Notes under the pieces: generated by a model | What the model was told of the DNA's origin: nothing | Database searches by the model: none | What the model saw: the letters and a program-made list of their open reading frames with translations, nothing else | Shown: positions 35,701-47,255 of the stretch, in pieces | How the letters are laid out: every line of letters starts with the position of its first letter | How positions within the stretch are numbered: the first letter of the stretch is position 1 | Source of the DNA: Rhododendron vialii | Lineage: Eukaryota > Streptophyta > Magnoliopsida > Ericales > Ericaceae | Direction: 5' to 3' | DNA: 64,000 nucleotides | Assembly (NCBI RefSeq): GCF_030253575.1 | Contig: NC_080558.1 | Coordinates: forward strand, 1,312,001-1,376,000 | Translations under genes and position numbers: made by a program

Positions 35701-38700
35701 GTAGCTCTGCATTTGTCTTCTATCAAAGACTCAAAAAAGCGAAAGTACTCTGAAATCATGTAACTATGATAGTGTAGTCTTAAGTACTTAACATTGCTTT
35801 ATGGTAGCTGTGAAAAATTAGTTTGTCTCTTTTTGGTTGACGACATTTGTCTTCTTGTAATGCTTTTTCATATTTTTGTTTGTAAAGATTACATTTACTA
35901 TCTTCTTATTTGAAATGCCATGTATGACAAATTTATTTTTATCTTCTTTTTGAACATTTTGTAGTAATTGTTTCTAATTAGTATGCGACATAAATAAATT
36001 TCCAGGTCCCAATTATAGCTATGGTTATGGGAGAGAGGGGATTGATGTCACGGATACTTTGCCCCAAATTTGGGGGATATCTCACTTTTGGCACCCTTGA
36101 GTCAGGAGTAGCATCAGCGCCTGGTCAACCAACAATAGATGATTTGATGAAGTTGTATAATTTCAGACAGATTGGACCTGATACAAAAGTGTTTGGGATT
36201 ATTGGGAAGCCTGTCAGCCACAGCAAGTCACCTATTTTATACAATGAAGCATTCAAACAAGTTGGTTTTGATGGAGTTTATATACATTTATTGATGGACG
36301 ACATTGCGAAGTTTTTCCAGACTTATTCATCCACAGATTTTGCTGGGTTCAGGTTTAATATCAAGATTTGGCAATAGTAGTATGATATTTGACTCGAGTG
36401 TTACTTGTTCATGCTTTGGTTTGGGCCATTCCCATATTTATTCCCCTAAGTTATCGGGTTCCTAAACTTTTCGTAAGGGTTTTTTTTTTATTTTTTATGA
36501 TGGTGGTTCTCATTGTTATTTGTTTTCCTCAAAGTCACTTTTATAGGACATGTTACCAAATGAATAACTCTGCTCAAATTAAACTAACATAAATAGTGAA
36601 ATCCCTCTTGTGCAGTTGTACCATTCCCCACAAGGAGGCTGCAGTTAAGTGCTGTGATGAGGTTGATCCAGTGGCAAAGGTAATTGAGGCTTCTCACAGT
36701 CCATTTGATGAAGTCTACCCAGTCACAGTTTCTGATGAGGTTGATGAAGGTTCTTGCGGTCCTTCTTATCTGATATTGTTTTTGATTGATTTCCTTCTTT
36801 TTGATGACATCTCAGTCAATAGGAGCTGTTAATTGCATTATCAGGAAATCAAGTGATGGGAAGTTATTTGGTTGCAATACGGACTATGTTGGTGCTATTA
36901 CTGCTATTGAGGATGCACTACGAGGTATCATCTGTTCTCAACTATTAGTTATATATGTACTTTTTCACAAAGTATCTGTGTCAGACAATCGACAAGCGGG
37001 TAAGGTATAGGATCGATGTCCAACGTGTTTAGTTAGACATCCACCGAACAACCATATTGTTCAATTCCAGTGTACATGGTATATTATGCATGAAATGATC
37101 TAGGCGCCTGGTAAATACCATCTATCTTAGAAAATAAAAGAAATATATTTTGTAGATTATGAATATTTTGGCATGTTCCCATGCCCTTGAATCCGACACT
37201 TAGGCACATACCAGCGCCCGAGTCCTAACCCGTGAGTCTATGTTACATAGAGTTAAGGTAATTTGTCATACAACTAACCCTTTGTGAACTTCTTTTTCTT
37301 TTACAGGTTCAGGTCATGCAAATGGTACGATTGGATCGCCCTTGGCTGGTAAACTGTTTGTTGTCGTTGGTGCTGGTGGTGCCGGCAAGGCACTTGCTTA
37401 TGGCGCTAAAGAAAAGGGAGCAAGGGTGATGATTGCAAATCGCACTTATGGTGAGATTCTAGCTTCCCAATGCATTTTGCTGTTGAGTATGCTTAATAGT
37501 TCCTTAAATGTTGGGAAAATGACGGCCCAAGACGTGTTTTGATAATTAATACCCGCAAAGGACAAGCTAAGACCATTTGTTAATGCTGAAAATGTCCTTG
37601 GCAGGTATTAATTATCAAAACACGTCCTTAGCCATCATTTTCCCTTAAATGTTAGATGGCATCCTAGTTCTATGGTCTGGATGTCTGGTAATCTTAAGCT
37701 GTGCCCATCAAAAAAGCTGAATTGTTTATCTTTGGTAAACTATTTTCAATATTGGTCCATCTTTGTACTTTTTTGTTTCTTGTCGAGATGAATCGAGAAA
37801 TTTAAGAAGTTTCACCCAAAACTTAAAAAGCTTCGAGAGGCTCTCTCTTTTGCAAGACAAGCCAAGCTCACACTTAATTTTCGGCATTTATATATTCTTT
37901 TTGTAGCATGACTTCTGATTTACCAGTTCTTCTTTGCAAGATCGAGCTAAAGAAATTGCTGATACAATTGGAGGAGATGCTTTATCTCTTGCCGATTTGA
38001 ATGATTTCCATCCAGAGGATGGTATGATCCTTGCAAACACAACTTCTATAGGAATGCATCCAAAAGTTGACGAGACACCCGTTTCCAAGGTATGCCCACC
38101 TCCTATGTACTTATCTATATTGAAACTACTTCCGATTCCGGTTACTTGACATTGTTTGCCTGAACAAATATAATGATTAACGGCAGTAGTGGATATGCAC
38201 TTTGAGATTTTGATGACTTGAAACTTGTCTCCGTTTCTCTGATGGAGTTTTTGTTAGACTGGATTCCTATCCAAGTCCGCAGCTACTACCTAGCATTGGA
38301 AAAAATATTTGGCTCCTCAAATGGGTTTGGCTGGGATGACCATATGTTCCGCCTAACTGATAAGTGGTCCCTTTTAGGCAACAAGCATTACTCAAAGACA
38401 ACACCTAACTGATAAGTGGTCCCTGTTAGGCAACAAGCAACACTCACACACAACACACATGCGGGCGCACACACACAAACACTCGCTGAAGAATAAAGAT
38501 AAGCACAACCAGAAAAAGCGTGAGACGACAATTTAGGTGATTCGGCTAGAATGCCTATGTCCATGGGTTACCCCAGATTTGAGTACCTTCTGCATTAGGA
38601 AGAAGTATAAAAAATGATGACTGCTAGAAAGGCAACATATACAAGTTAGGTTTCACACAGAACGAATCACCATAATGTCTTTAGGTGGATCTGTGAATGC

Positions 38701-39312
38701 CTTGGCCTTACGTCTATTACTAACCACGCTTCACAAAACCGAACACCCCCCTCCCCTGCCAGGCGGCCTTAGATATAACTGAACCCCAAAACCTAGTTAT
38801 TGAGGTTGTCCTCGTGCTTAGATATTTGCAAATTATTGTCATACCTAGACAATGTGGGACTTTTCATCATAGTGTTTATTGAGTTTTAGAAGTGTATGCT
38901 CCTTTCTGGTACTGAATGTCCATACCAATTTATCAAACTGTTAAAATTACCGTCGTGAATTCTCAATCAATGTGAGCAAGTAATATCTGTTCTTAACAGC
39001 GAGCTCTAAGTTCATACGCATTGGTTTTCGACGCCGTTTATACCCCGAAAATCACGAGACTGCTGCGGGAAGCGGAAGAATCTGGAGCCACAATTGTTAC
39101 TGGGGTGGAGATGTTCATTGGGCAGGCATATGAACAATTTGAGAGGTTTACTGGATTGCCTGGTATGACAAACTTAACTGTCTTTCAAGGGTTCAGGTTT
39201 TTGCATAAAGATATACAAAGTGGGTCTGACTATTCTCTCTTTTCCCATTTGGTTTTATGTCTCAATTGCAGCGCCGAGGGAACTCTTTCGGAATATTATG
39301 GCAAAATATTGA
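32705..39312 (+). CDS. Bifunctional 3-dehydroquinate dehydratase / shikimate dehydrogenase, 530 aa
   Basis: Eleven exons: 32705-32713, 32925-33166, 34061-34166, 34981-35199, 36006-36352, 36616-36679, 36816-36924, 37307-37450, 37941-38089, 39000-39162, 39272-39312 (531 codons, phases consistent). The N-terminal half is a type I dehydratase that forms a Schiff base with substrate: His143 in SSHNYQNTPS and Lys170 in IVKIATTA. The C-terminal half reduces 3-dehydroshikimate with NADPH: substrate serines in PVSHSKSP (263-268), catalytic Lys314 in TIPHKE, Asp352 in NTD, and the nucleotide loop GAGGAGKA. These are steps three and four of the shikimate pathway. The serine at SHSKSP and threonine in TIPHKE fit a shikimate rather than quinate dehydrogenase. 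The first exon holds only MEL, then VAPAVAGVKMGSEG, so no clear plastid transit peptide precedes the catalytic domain. It could be a cytosolic isoform, or a transit-encoding upstream exon was missed. Confidence 0.93.
37513..37644. mobile_element. Mutator-type MITE in the dehydratase/dehydrogenase intron 8
   Basis: 132 bp with about 42-bp inverted repeats starting GGGAAAATGA and containing ACGTGTTTTGATAATTAATA. Flanked by a perfect 9-bp duplication TTAAATGTT (37504-37512, 37645-37653). Confidence 0.88.
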
Positions 39313-39782
39313 TATATGAAGGTGATCGCTGATTTCCTAGGCATAGCTGATTCAATTTTCGGCTTTAGCTTGTTGCGGATGTGATTCTTTTGAGTTATGT
39401 AATGGCACTTTTAATCAACTCTAAACAAGTTATTTTCCCTAATTTCTCACCTTATTTTTATCGGCGAAATCATATTGTTTCCTTCCGTTTTTATTCCCCG
39501 TCTGCGTGGCTACTCATGTTGATTGTGAATTTCTATTCGCCTTTGCTTTGAACATAAATTTTTGGAAGGAATTCATGGGGGAGAGGGAAAGAGGCGAAAT
39601 GGTGTTCTGAGTCTTTCTATCATTTCCTTCCAATTTGTAAATTTCTCCAACGACCAAACGAATATATTTCACCAATTCTTCTTCTTATGGCTACAAGAAC
39701 TTCATGTTTGTTTTGTTTAAGAATTTTCTCGATTGGAACGATACCGGCTTCGTTTGGGGAGTGATTGGGAAGGAAAATTCTA

Positions 39783-39923
39783 TGTACCCTGAAAGAGTAC
39801 CCAAAAGTGACCCCGAATTTGAAAATCAATGGTCCTAATTAAAGTACTCCGAATTTGAAAATCAACGGTCCGACCGTTGATTTTCAAATTCGGGGTCATT
39901 TCTGGGTACTCTTTCGGGGTACA
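39783..39923. mobile_element. Foldback element with nested palindrome
   Basis: About 50-bp inverted arms (GTACCCTGAAAGAGTACCC with GGGTACTCTTTCGGGGTAC). An inner, second copy of GAATTTGAAAATCAACGGT makes a perfect palindrome near 39851-39890. Flanking duplication not clear. Confidence 0.65.
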
Positions 39924-40399
39924 TAGCACTCCTCGATTGGGAATGGTTCCAAATTATTTTCAAGCTTATGCCTTGTTCTCTTCCCTTTTCAAAAAGAATT
40001 TTTTAAAAAATTTCTCCTAGATTTCTCCTACTTCTAACATTTCTTTCTCTATTCACTTATTACCCCTACTATATTTCAAAAATTAAACCAAACACAAATA
40101 TGTAACCAGGAATCGCATTGCTATTCTGATTTTTGTATTTGTGGGATCCATTTATTTCACATTTAGTTGTTGATGAATTGATGTCTTGACAATTTGCAAA
40201 AAAGAACTTGACATTAGTTTGCTGCCAACCAACCCCTATGCCTAAGTCAGAATATTTGTGGAGAAAAGTGGATAGAGCTGCTCAAGGGAATAAAGGTGCA
40301 AAAGTCATATATCTGTCCCCATTGTAGGAGTCTTTATACAGGCTGTTTTAGGGGTACAGGTTTTGGCTGTGGAATGTTGACAAGCATGGCGCTTATTAG

Positions 40400-40781
40400 G
40401 AACTAGTCTGCTGGCACAGCAAATTTGTGCACAGATTGTATAGGGATTTCTATGTGGGGCTCACTACGGGTCTCACATAAGTGATCCGAGCCGTTCATTA
40501 TGTTTAAAACATTTTTTCAAGGGCCTTTACAAAAAATCAGCTCAATTCGATACCTATAAGTGCTTGATTTAATCATCTAACTTTTCATTCAAGTTTTTAG
40601 AGAATGAAAAGTTAGACGATTAGATCAAGTACTTATAGGTATCGAATTGAGCTGATTTTTTTCGAGGATTCTTGAAAAAATGTTTTAAACATAATGAACG
40701 GCTCGGATCACTTGTGTGGGATTCTTAGTGGGCCCCACATAGAAATCTGTGCACAAATTTGTTATGCCAGTAGAATTTTTG
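40400..40781. mobile_element. Mutator-type foldback MITE with near-complete hairpin
   Basis: 382 bp, flanked by the perfect 9-bp duplication GCTTATTAG (40391-40399, 40782-40790). The two arms (to about 40585 and from about 40600) are reverse complements over most of their length, with CTGGCA, AAATTTGTGCACAGA and GATCCGAGCCGTTCATTATG shared. A 14-nt insertion lies in the left arm. No coding capacity. Confidence 0.88.
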
Positions 40782-40799
40782 GCTTATTAGTAATTCCAA

Positions 40800-41570
40800 T
40801 AGCTATAGCTTTCCTAGAACCCTTAGTCCCCGTTTAGTTGCACGGATGAGAAAAGGCAAGGAAAAATTAACTTTTCCGTAATTTTGTGTGTGTTTAGTCA
40901 GGAAAGTTGTAGGACCAACAACTTCAACTTTCCCACCAGAAAATACTTTCTTGCAAAATAAGTCTTGCCAAAAGGAAGGGATTCTTGTTTTCTTGCAAGA
41001 TTTCTTGTCAATAGAAGACACACAGGAAAATAAATTTCATTTTCCTTTATTTCATCTCGCTTCACTTTTTCTGGGAACCGATTTCCCACAAAACATTTCC
41101 GACAACTAAATGGAGCCTTAGGGTCAGGAATCCCATGGAAATTTTTTTTTTGACCGAACCAGATCATCCCAATAGCATTAGCAAACCCAACCAAAGCAAA
41201 CACAATACAAATAAGAGGGGACACTCGTGTAACTGAATGGAGCCTTAGGGTCAGGAATCCCATGGAATTATTATTATTATTTTTTTGTGACTAAACCAGA
41301 TCATTCCAATATTATTAACAAATCCAACCAAAACAAACACAATACAATAAGAGGAGACACTACCGGTCTCAAAATACAGAAACAAAAAATAAAAGGGTCG
41401 ACTCGAATAATCATAATGAGACATTGTGTGGCCCCAATTTGAATCATAGGAGAGATCGATCGAGAGATTTTCCAAGAAGAGGATCCCAATCCTCTAAGAT
41501 CCTCTTTTGGACTTGCTACCTGCAATACTTACAAGCCTCATGAAAATCGGGTTACTCGACAAGTGGTAAG
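40800..41570. repeat. Repeat-rich spacer with a 120-bp tandem duplication
   Basis: GGTCAGGAATCCCATGGAA plus an ACCAGATCAT..CCAA..AACACAATAC segment occurs at 41122-41240 and again at 41250-41370. Upstream, 40820-41110 has AACTTTCC/GGAAAGTT inverted pieces. No gene. Confidence 0.6.
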
Positions 41571-41575
41571 CAATA

Positions 41576-41846
41576 CTCCTTCTGTCCATTTTTAAATGTC
41601 CTGCTTCGTAACTTCAACTTATTAAAAAGACATCATCATTATACCTCTCACATCAACTTTTTCTTCCACTTTCTCTACTTACCCATCATCATTACACTTT
41701 TACTCATTAACTTTTTAAAATGAAATCTACTTTTAGGGACAAAATAGATAATATATCAGCTTTTAGCCACTAATTTTACAAAATGGACACTTATTAAGGG
41801 ACAACACAAAATAGAAAACTAGACTATAAATAAGGGACGGAGGGAG
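41576..41846. mobile_element. Stowaway-type MITE
   Basis: Ends CTCCTTCTGTCCATTTTTAA and ATAAGGGACGGAGGGAG, TA on both sides (41574-41575, 41847-41848), 271 bp. A divergent member compared with 25231-25445. Confidence 0.8.
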
Positions 41847-41849
41847 TAC

Positions 41850-44350
41850 AATGTATAGAGATTTTCGTGTGTTTTGTAATTTCTTATAATTTTGGGAGAT
41901 TCATGTGCATTTAACCATTTTAAACACATTATTTTGTTGAGTGTGTTTTTAGCTCATTTTGAGCTTACTTTGGTGATTGAAATCGCTCAAATTTTAGATC
42001 TCATTGAGAAAATCAATCCTGTCAATTTTGATATTGATTGACATCGACCCATATGATTTAGGAACGCATCCATCTTAAGAAAATAGATTGACATACTAGA
42101 TTGAAATCGTTAATAAATATTTTTTTTTTTGATCTGTCAATTGAAATCGTTTATCTCAAGCTAATGAATTGATCGATACCCAATCAACATGATTTATTGT
42201 TTTGTAATCTCCTGGGGGTAAAAATGGGAAAAATCTAAAAATAAGGTGCCCTTCAAGTTCACCTTAATTACAGAAGGGTATCCCTGCAACATGAAAAGTG
42301 AAAATGAACCACCTTCACAATTAACCCAATCTCCGAGGACCTTCACATTAAGATCTTATTTTTCTTTCTTCCCACAGCACAAGGATCCCACTCACTTGCG
42401 CCTGGACCGTACCTCTCTCTCTCCTCTCTCTCTCTCTCATCTGTGCCCTTCAAGCTTTTCATGTTGTTAAAGGTAAACTGCTCCGTTTTATTTTTCTTTT
42501 CTTGTTTTACAGATTTTCACTGGATTAACCAACTTACTTTATCCCCATATCCCCTTGCCTAGAATACGCTCTGATTGTGTGGGTATTCCCTGCTCTGGGT
42601 TTTGCATGCGTTCAATGAGTCGTAAATCTCTCGTCTTTTGGGCAAAAAAATGCACAAACTTGAGCTTGTCTTTGCCGTACTGTGTAAAAAATGTGGGGTT
42701 TACTGTTCATCTAATGTTATCGGCCACATGCAATTCTCCGGTTACATTCTGTATTGCTCATCGGTGTTGTACATTTCGTTTTATGGCTTTCTTCTGGATG
42801 GAATATTTGAATTTGTTTGCAAAATTGTGGAACTTTTTCTTTTTGTGTTAATTCTTGCATGCAAGGTGTGGAAACTGGAAAACATTTGGTTTTACCAACT
42901 GGGTTTAGCCCGGTTGATCACCTCGGTACGCTTCGAGTTGCGAGGCCATGGGTCCTTGCTAGAGGAAAGGACCGGAAATTTCTTCCTGTTATGGGCTGGT
43001 TATTGTATATGCTTGTGGTTTTGCGATCTTGGATTCTCCCACCGTGGAGGACGCAGGATTTATGTCTAGCCCGAATCACGTGTATTTTTATATGAATAAT
43101 AAAAATTGGTACTCGTGAGGTCTGAAAGAGAGACGATATTACATGTGTGCGTAGCCACCGTTTAATTTTATACAAAAAACCTAAAAAATGATTGATAACT
43201 TAAAATTTTGGGCATTTTTACCCCCACGCATACACAAATTTTAAGAAATTTTTTTCGCTTAAAGGACTTGGAAGGGCCAATCCCATAGAATTTTTCCAAA
43301 GTAACCTAAAAATTAGTATAATTCACAAGAGCATTAGGAGTTGTGCAGGGGCACGGGTCCCCCTTGCAACCCCTTGGGACCACACCTGCCTTCCCATGTA
43401 GCTGGTGGTCCAAATTGATGTAGATTTCTCATACCAGTTGTAAATATTCTCTTACCGATGGGGAATAACAGAAGATGTTTTTTTCTTTTCTTTTTTATAT
43501 TTACTTTTCTGCAAGTGGTCCATAGGTGTAATCTGAGGTTTGATTTCCCTGTTTTGTAGAATCACAGGCCATTTCAGTCAAGGGCAGAGCCATCAAGTGA
43601 CAAGTCCCCTTCCTTTGATTTCACAATGAGAAAAATTGTATTTTGCACCCAATATTTGTTATTTTGACCCCACAATAGAGTGCCTAAGCTGCCCTAAGCT
43701 GCTATTTTTCTAGCTATTGACCCCATAGCAAGAATTTTCGCTTCACCATTGATTTCAGAGATATGATGGTTTGGGGGGAACTAGGAATACTAGTTTAAGT
43801 TATATTTTGAAATAGGGGGCGTGAAGAAAGTGTCATTTACCATTTCAGCAATTGCTTCGTTTTGTTGCTATATTTTTGTCTTAATGTACTTGTTAGTTTC
43901 GGGATAAAAAATACTGCTTCGTTTATGTTTTTGATGGGCTTCTTGCTAGGTCAATGGGACAAGATCTCCTTGTTCTCTTGTGAATTGTGTGGAGATTCGT
44001 GGTGGATCAATTTTGGAAACTGAAAGGTTACCTCACTCTTTGTAACCTTTGGAGAGAGGATGGTTGAACATTGCAACAAACCATTACAGTTTGTTGAGAC
44101 TACGAAAGTCTATCGAGTGTATTTACTTCAGATGATAATGAGTCTATTACCAAGTGCTGTTAGAGTGGCTAACCATTCAGTATATTGGCAACTATTTCCT
44201 TCTTGCTTGCTAACCGTGGCTGTTTTTCATATGCTGCTGAATTTTTTCTTGCTTATATGTTATGTTTCAGTACAACTTGCCCTCTTCTCCAATGCCTTTT
44301 TATTTCCCTTTTGACCTGTGTTGACTAAAAATTTGATGTGCCATTTTCAG
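41850..44350 (+). other. Upstream region, leader exon and leader intron of the J-domain gene
   Basis: A CT-rich leader exon (from about 42380) ends at 42472 with donor GTAAAC. The likely acceptor is the CAG at 44348-44350. The open frames inside (42638-43069, 44060-44314) show no family resemblance. Around 43565-43765 there are loose ends of a possible degenerate hAT element. Confidence 0.5.
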
Positions 44351-44498
44351 GCTTGTGTGGAGGGTCAATGCAATCTTAGCATTTTCACTTGGCTTGGTGC
44401 AATTTTACTCAAGTGTGAGTTGTAACCATCGCAAACTTAGTCTGTTTGACCTTTATAAGAGGGAATTTGAGTTTGGGTGTCTGGAATCCGGTACAGTG

Positions 44499-47255
44499 AT
44501 GGATTGCAACAAGGAAGAAGCTATCCGGGCCAAACAGATTGCGGAGAAGAAGATGCAAAATAAGGACTTTTGGGGGGCTAGAAAGGTTGCACTAAAGGCC
44601 CAGCAACTCTACCCGGATCTGGAAAGTATTTCACAGATGATTATGGTTTGTGATGTGCATTGCTCTTTCGAACACAAGGTTTTTGGAAACCAAACGGATT
44701 GGTATGGCATTCTGAATATTGAACCAACAGCAGATGAAGTTTCAATCAAGAAGCAATACAAGAGGTTTGCTCTTTTGCTTCACCCGGATAAAAACAAGTT
44801 TTCCGGTGCAACAGATGCCTTTAAGTTGATTGGGGAAGCTCAGAGGGTTCTTTTGGATTCTGGGCAGCGAATGTTACACGACAGTAAATGTAAGGTTTCA
44901 AAAACTGTGGCGCCTAGTTGGGGCCCCCAGGGGGAGACTCAACCCACATTTCCTAACGACCAACAGGCTTTCTGGACTGTCTGTCCTCTCTGTTCTGTGA
45001 GGTACGAATATCCAATATTTTTTCGCAACAAACTTTTACGATGTCCAAATTGTAGAAATGCCTTCACTGGCCATGAGATTAAGGCCCAACAGAAAGAAGT
45101 TCCCGATCAGGGTGCTTTTAAGGCCAACCTTGGGGGTAATTTTGTGAATAATGCATCCAAAGTGGGATCTCAGGGAAATCTCAGCAGTGGGGTCCGAAAA
45201 AGGGAGTCGGTCCCAAAGGCAGGAGCTTCTGACGTTGGGGGGAACTCTAAAACCAATGGAAAATGTGGTGTTGTGGATATAAAGGTTAATAAAAAACTTG
45301 GAGTTGAGGAATCGAAGTCTTTTGGAAGAGAGAATGGTAAGAAAAGGAACCAGGTAACAAAATCCAGCGAAAGTTGCTACACTGGAAGCAGCAGCAGTGA
45401 CTTTGAAAAGGATATTATTGAATTGGATAGAGAAGTTTTTGCAAAACAGAATTTAGGCTCGCGGAGATCTACTCGGTCCAAACAGCATGTTTCCTATACT
45501 GAGAATACCAATGATAGTGGTGATGAGAATTTAGCGGAGAATGATGACTGTGGGAGGTCTTGGAAAAGGGCAAAGTGCAGTGGGTCATTTTGTGCCACTC
45601 AACTTGAAGAACAGGGAACGAAAATCGATAAACCTGATAATAACAAGGAGAACTTGCAAAATGATAAAGAAGAAACTATGAAGGCAAACGGTGAAGTAAG
45701 AACTACTAAGGATGGTCCCAAGAGGAGTTCTGCAGTTAAGATTGAGAGTTCGTCAAATCCAAGCCTTAACATGGAAACTGATCCAGAAACCTATGAATAT
45801 CCTGATCCAGATTTCAGTGACTTCGACAAGGATAGGAAAGTAAATTGTTTTGCAGTTGGGCAAACTTGGGCTGTTTACGATGGTCTGGATGCCATGCCTA
45901 GATTCTATGTGCAGATAAGAAAAGTTTTCTCACCTGGGTTCAAATTGCAAATAACTTGGCTAGAGCCAGAACCAGATAATGAGGATGACATTAAATGGAT
46001 TAGTGAGGGTTTGCCTACTTCATGCGGTAAGTTCACGCACGGGAACTCGGATATTATTGAAGATCATCTTATGTTCTCGCATTTGGCTTATTGTGAAAGG
46101 GGCAGCGGAAGGGACACTTTCAAGATATATCCAAGGAAGGGGGAAACATGGGCCCTCTTCAGAAATTGGGACATAAAATGGAAAACTGATGTAGACAGCA
46201 AGAGGAAGTATGAATTTGAGTTTGTGGAAATCTTGTCAGACTATAATCAGAGTGTTGGTGTTTCTGTTTCATACTTGGGTAAGCTGAGGGGCTTTTCATG
46301 TCTCTTTTGTCGCAAAGGGAAAGATGAAATGGTTTTTTCGTGTCAAATTCCATCAAATCAACTATTCAGATTCTCCCACAGGGTTCCTTCTTTTCAAATG
46401 AGTGGTGAGGAAAGAAACGATGTTCCTAAGGGATCTTTTGAACTGGATCCCGCTTGTCTTCCTACCAACCTTGATGAGATTGACGCTGAAGATTTGAAAA
46501 TGGAGGCTGCAAAAATAAATTCTAATATTTCTTGTTCTGAACCTTCAGCAGAAGAGGGGGAAGAAGCTTATGAAATTCCCGACCCAGAATTTTACAACTT
46601 TGATGATGAGAAATGCCCTGAAAATTTCCAGATTGGTCAGTTTTGGGCATTATATAGCGACGAGGATGGCTTGCCAAAGTACTATGCTCAAGTTAAGAAA
46701 ATCGATAGACCAGAGTTTAGACTGCATATAACATGGCTTATTGCTTCCCCACTGCCTAAGAATACGACTCAGTGGCTAGACAAGAGTATGCTCACTACTT
46801 GCGGCAGGTTTAGTCTCGAAAAGGGCATATCAAAGGTATATACCGATATTGCCGCCTTCTCTCACGAGGTAAAAGTGGAACATATGGATAAGAAAGGTGA
46901 ATATGCTATTGTTCCTAGGAAAGGCGAGGTTTGGGGAATGTACAAGAACTGGAATGCAAGAATTACACGCTCCAAGTTGTTGTACTGTGAATATGAAATG
47001 GTGCAAATCCTCGAAGAAAATGGATTGGACATAAAGGTTTTGGTTTTAGAGCCGGTGAATGGGTTTAAAACAGTCTTCAGGGCTCAAATGAAAGAAGGAT
47101 CGCCTGTCACCTTGAAGTTTCCTCTAAAGGAGCTAATCCGATTTTCCCATCAAATTCCTGCTTTCAGGCTGACAGAAGAGAGGGGGGGCAGCTTGAGAGG
47201 GTACTGGGAACTACATCCGGCGGCATTACCTGTTTATTTATTGTGCTCAAGTTGA
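44499..47255 (+). CDS. J-domain co-chaperone with zinc ribbon and two DUF3444 domains, 918 aa
   Basis: One uninterrupted coding exon. The open frame extends upstream to 44355, but MDCNKEEAIRAKQIAEKKM is the characteristic start of this plant family, so the ATG at 44499 was chosen. Order: N-terminal helical segment (1-60), J-domain (about 66-130) with the Hsp70-activating HPD at residues 95-97, a CxxC..CxxC ribbon (about 160-182, CPLC and CPNC), a charged low-complexity linker with nuclear-type basic stretches, then DUF3444 at about 431-660 and again at about 690-915. The two DUF3444 copies share the YE(Y/I)PDP(D/E)F opening and the PRKGE(T/V)W motif. J-proteins recruit and stimulate Hsp70; the function of DUF3444 is not established. 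The lack of coding introns is normal for this family. Confidence 0.93.
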   Translation: MDCNKEEAIRAKQIAEKKMQNKDFWGARKVALKAQQLYPDLESISQMIMVCDVHCSFEHKVFGNQTDWYGILNIEPTADEVSIKKQYKRFALLLHPDKNKFSGATDAFKLIGEAQRVLLDSGQRMLHDSKCKVSKTVAPSWGPQGETQPTFPNDQQAFWTVCPLCSVRYEYPIFFRNKLLRCPNCRNAFTGHEIKAQQKEVPDQGAFKANLGGNFVNNASKVGSQGNLSSGVRKRESVPKAGASDVGGNSKTNGKCGVVDIKVNKKLGVEESKSFGRENGKKRNQVTKSSESCYTGSSSSDFEKDIIELDREVFAKQNLGSRRSTRSKQHVSYTENTNDSGDENLAENDDCGRSWKRAKCSGSFCATQLEEQGTKIDKPDNNKENLQNDKEETMKANGEVRTTKDGPKRSSAVKIESSSNPSLNMETDPETYEYPDPDFSDFDKDRKVNCFAVGQTWAVYDGLDAMPRFYVQIRKVFSPGFKLQITWLEPEPDNEDDIKWISEGLPTSCGKFTHGNSDIIEDHLMFSHLAYCERGSGRDTFKIYPRKGETWALFRNWDIKWKTDVDSKRKYEFEFVEILSDYNQSVGVSVSYLGKLRGFSCLFCRKGKDEMVFSCQIPSNQLFRFSHRVPSFQMSGEERNDVPKGSFELDPACLPTNLDEIDAEDLKMEAAKINSNISCSEPSAEEGEEAYEIPDPEFYNFDDEKCPENFQIGQFWALYSDEDGLPKYYAQVKKIDRPEFRLHITWLIASPLPKNTTQWLDKSMLTTCGRFSLEKGISKVYTDIAAFSHEVKVEHMDKKGEYAIVPRKGEVWGMYKNWNARITRSKLLYCEYEMVQILEENGLDIKVLVLEPVNGFKTVFRAQMKEGSPVTLKFPLKELIRFSHQIPAFRLTEERGGSLRGYWELHPAALPVYLLCSS

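Noticed and set aside
36680-36760. Extension of dehydratase/dehydrogenase exon 6 past 36679
   Set aside because: Reading on adds an unrelated segment (VIEASHSPFDEVYPV). Splicing at GTAATT joins VDPVAK to SIGAVN, as expected for shikimate dehydrogenases.
42638-43069. 143-codon frame in the J-domain leader intron as a separate gene
   Set aside because: Cys/Phe/Leu-rich translation of intron-like sequence, no domain, and flanked by leader splice signals of the J-domain gene.
44355-44498. Upstream Met of the J-domain open frame as the start
   Set aside because: The intervening 48 residues do not resemble the family, whereas MDCNKEEA at 44499 does; the first part follows directly on the intron acceptor at 44350.
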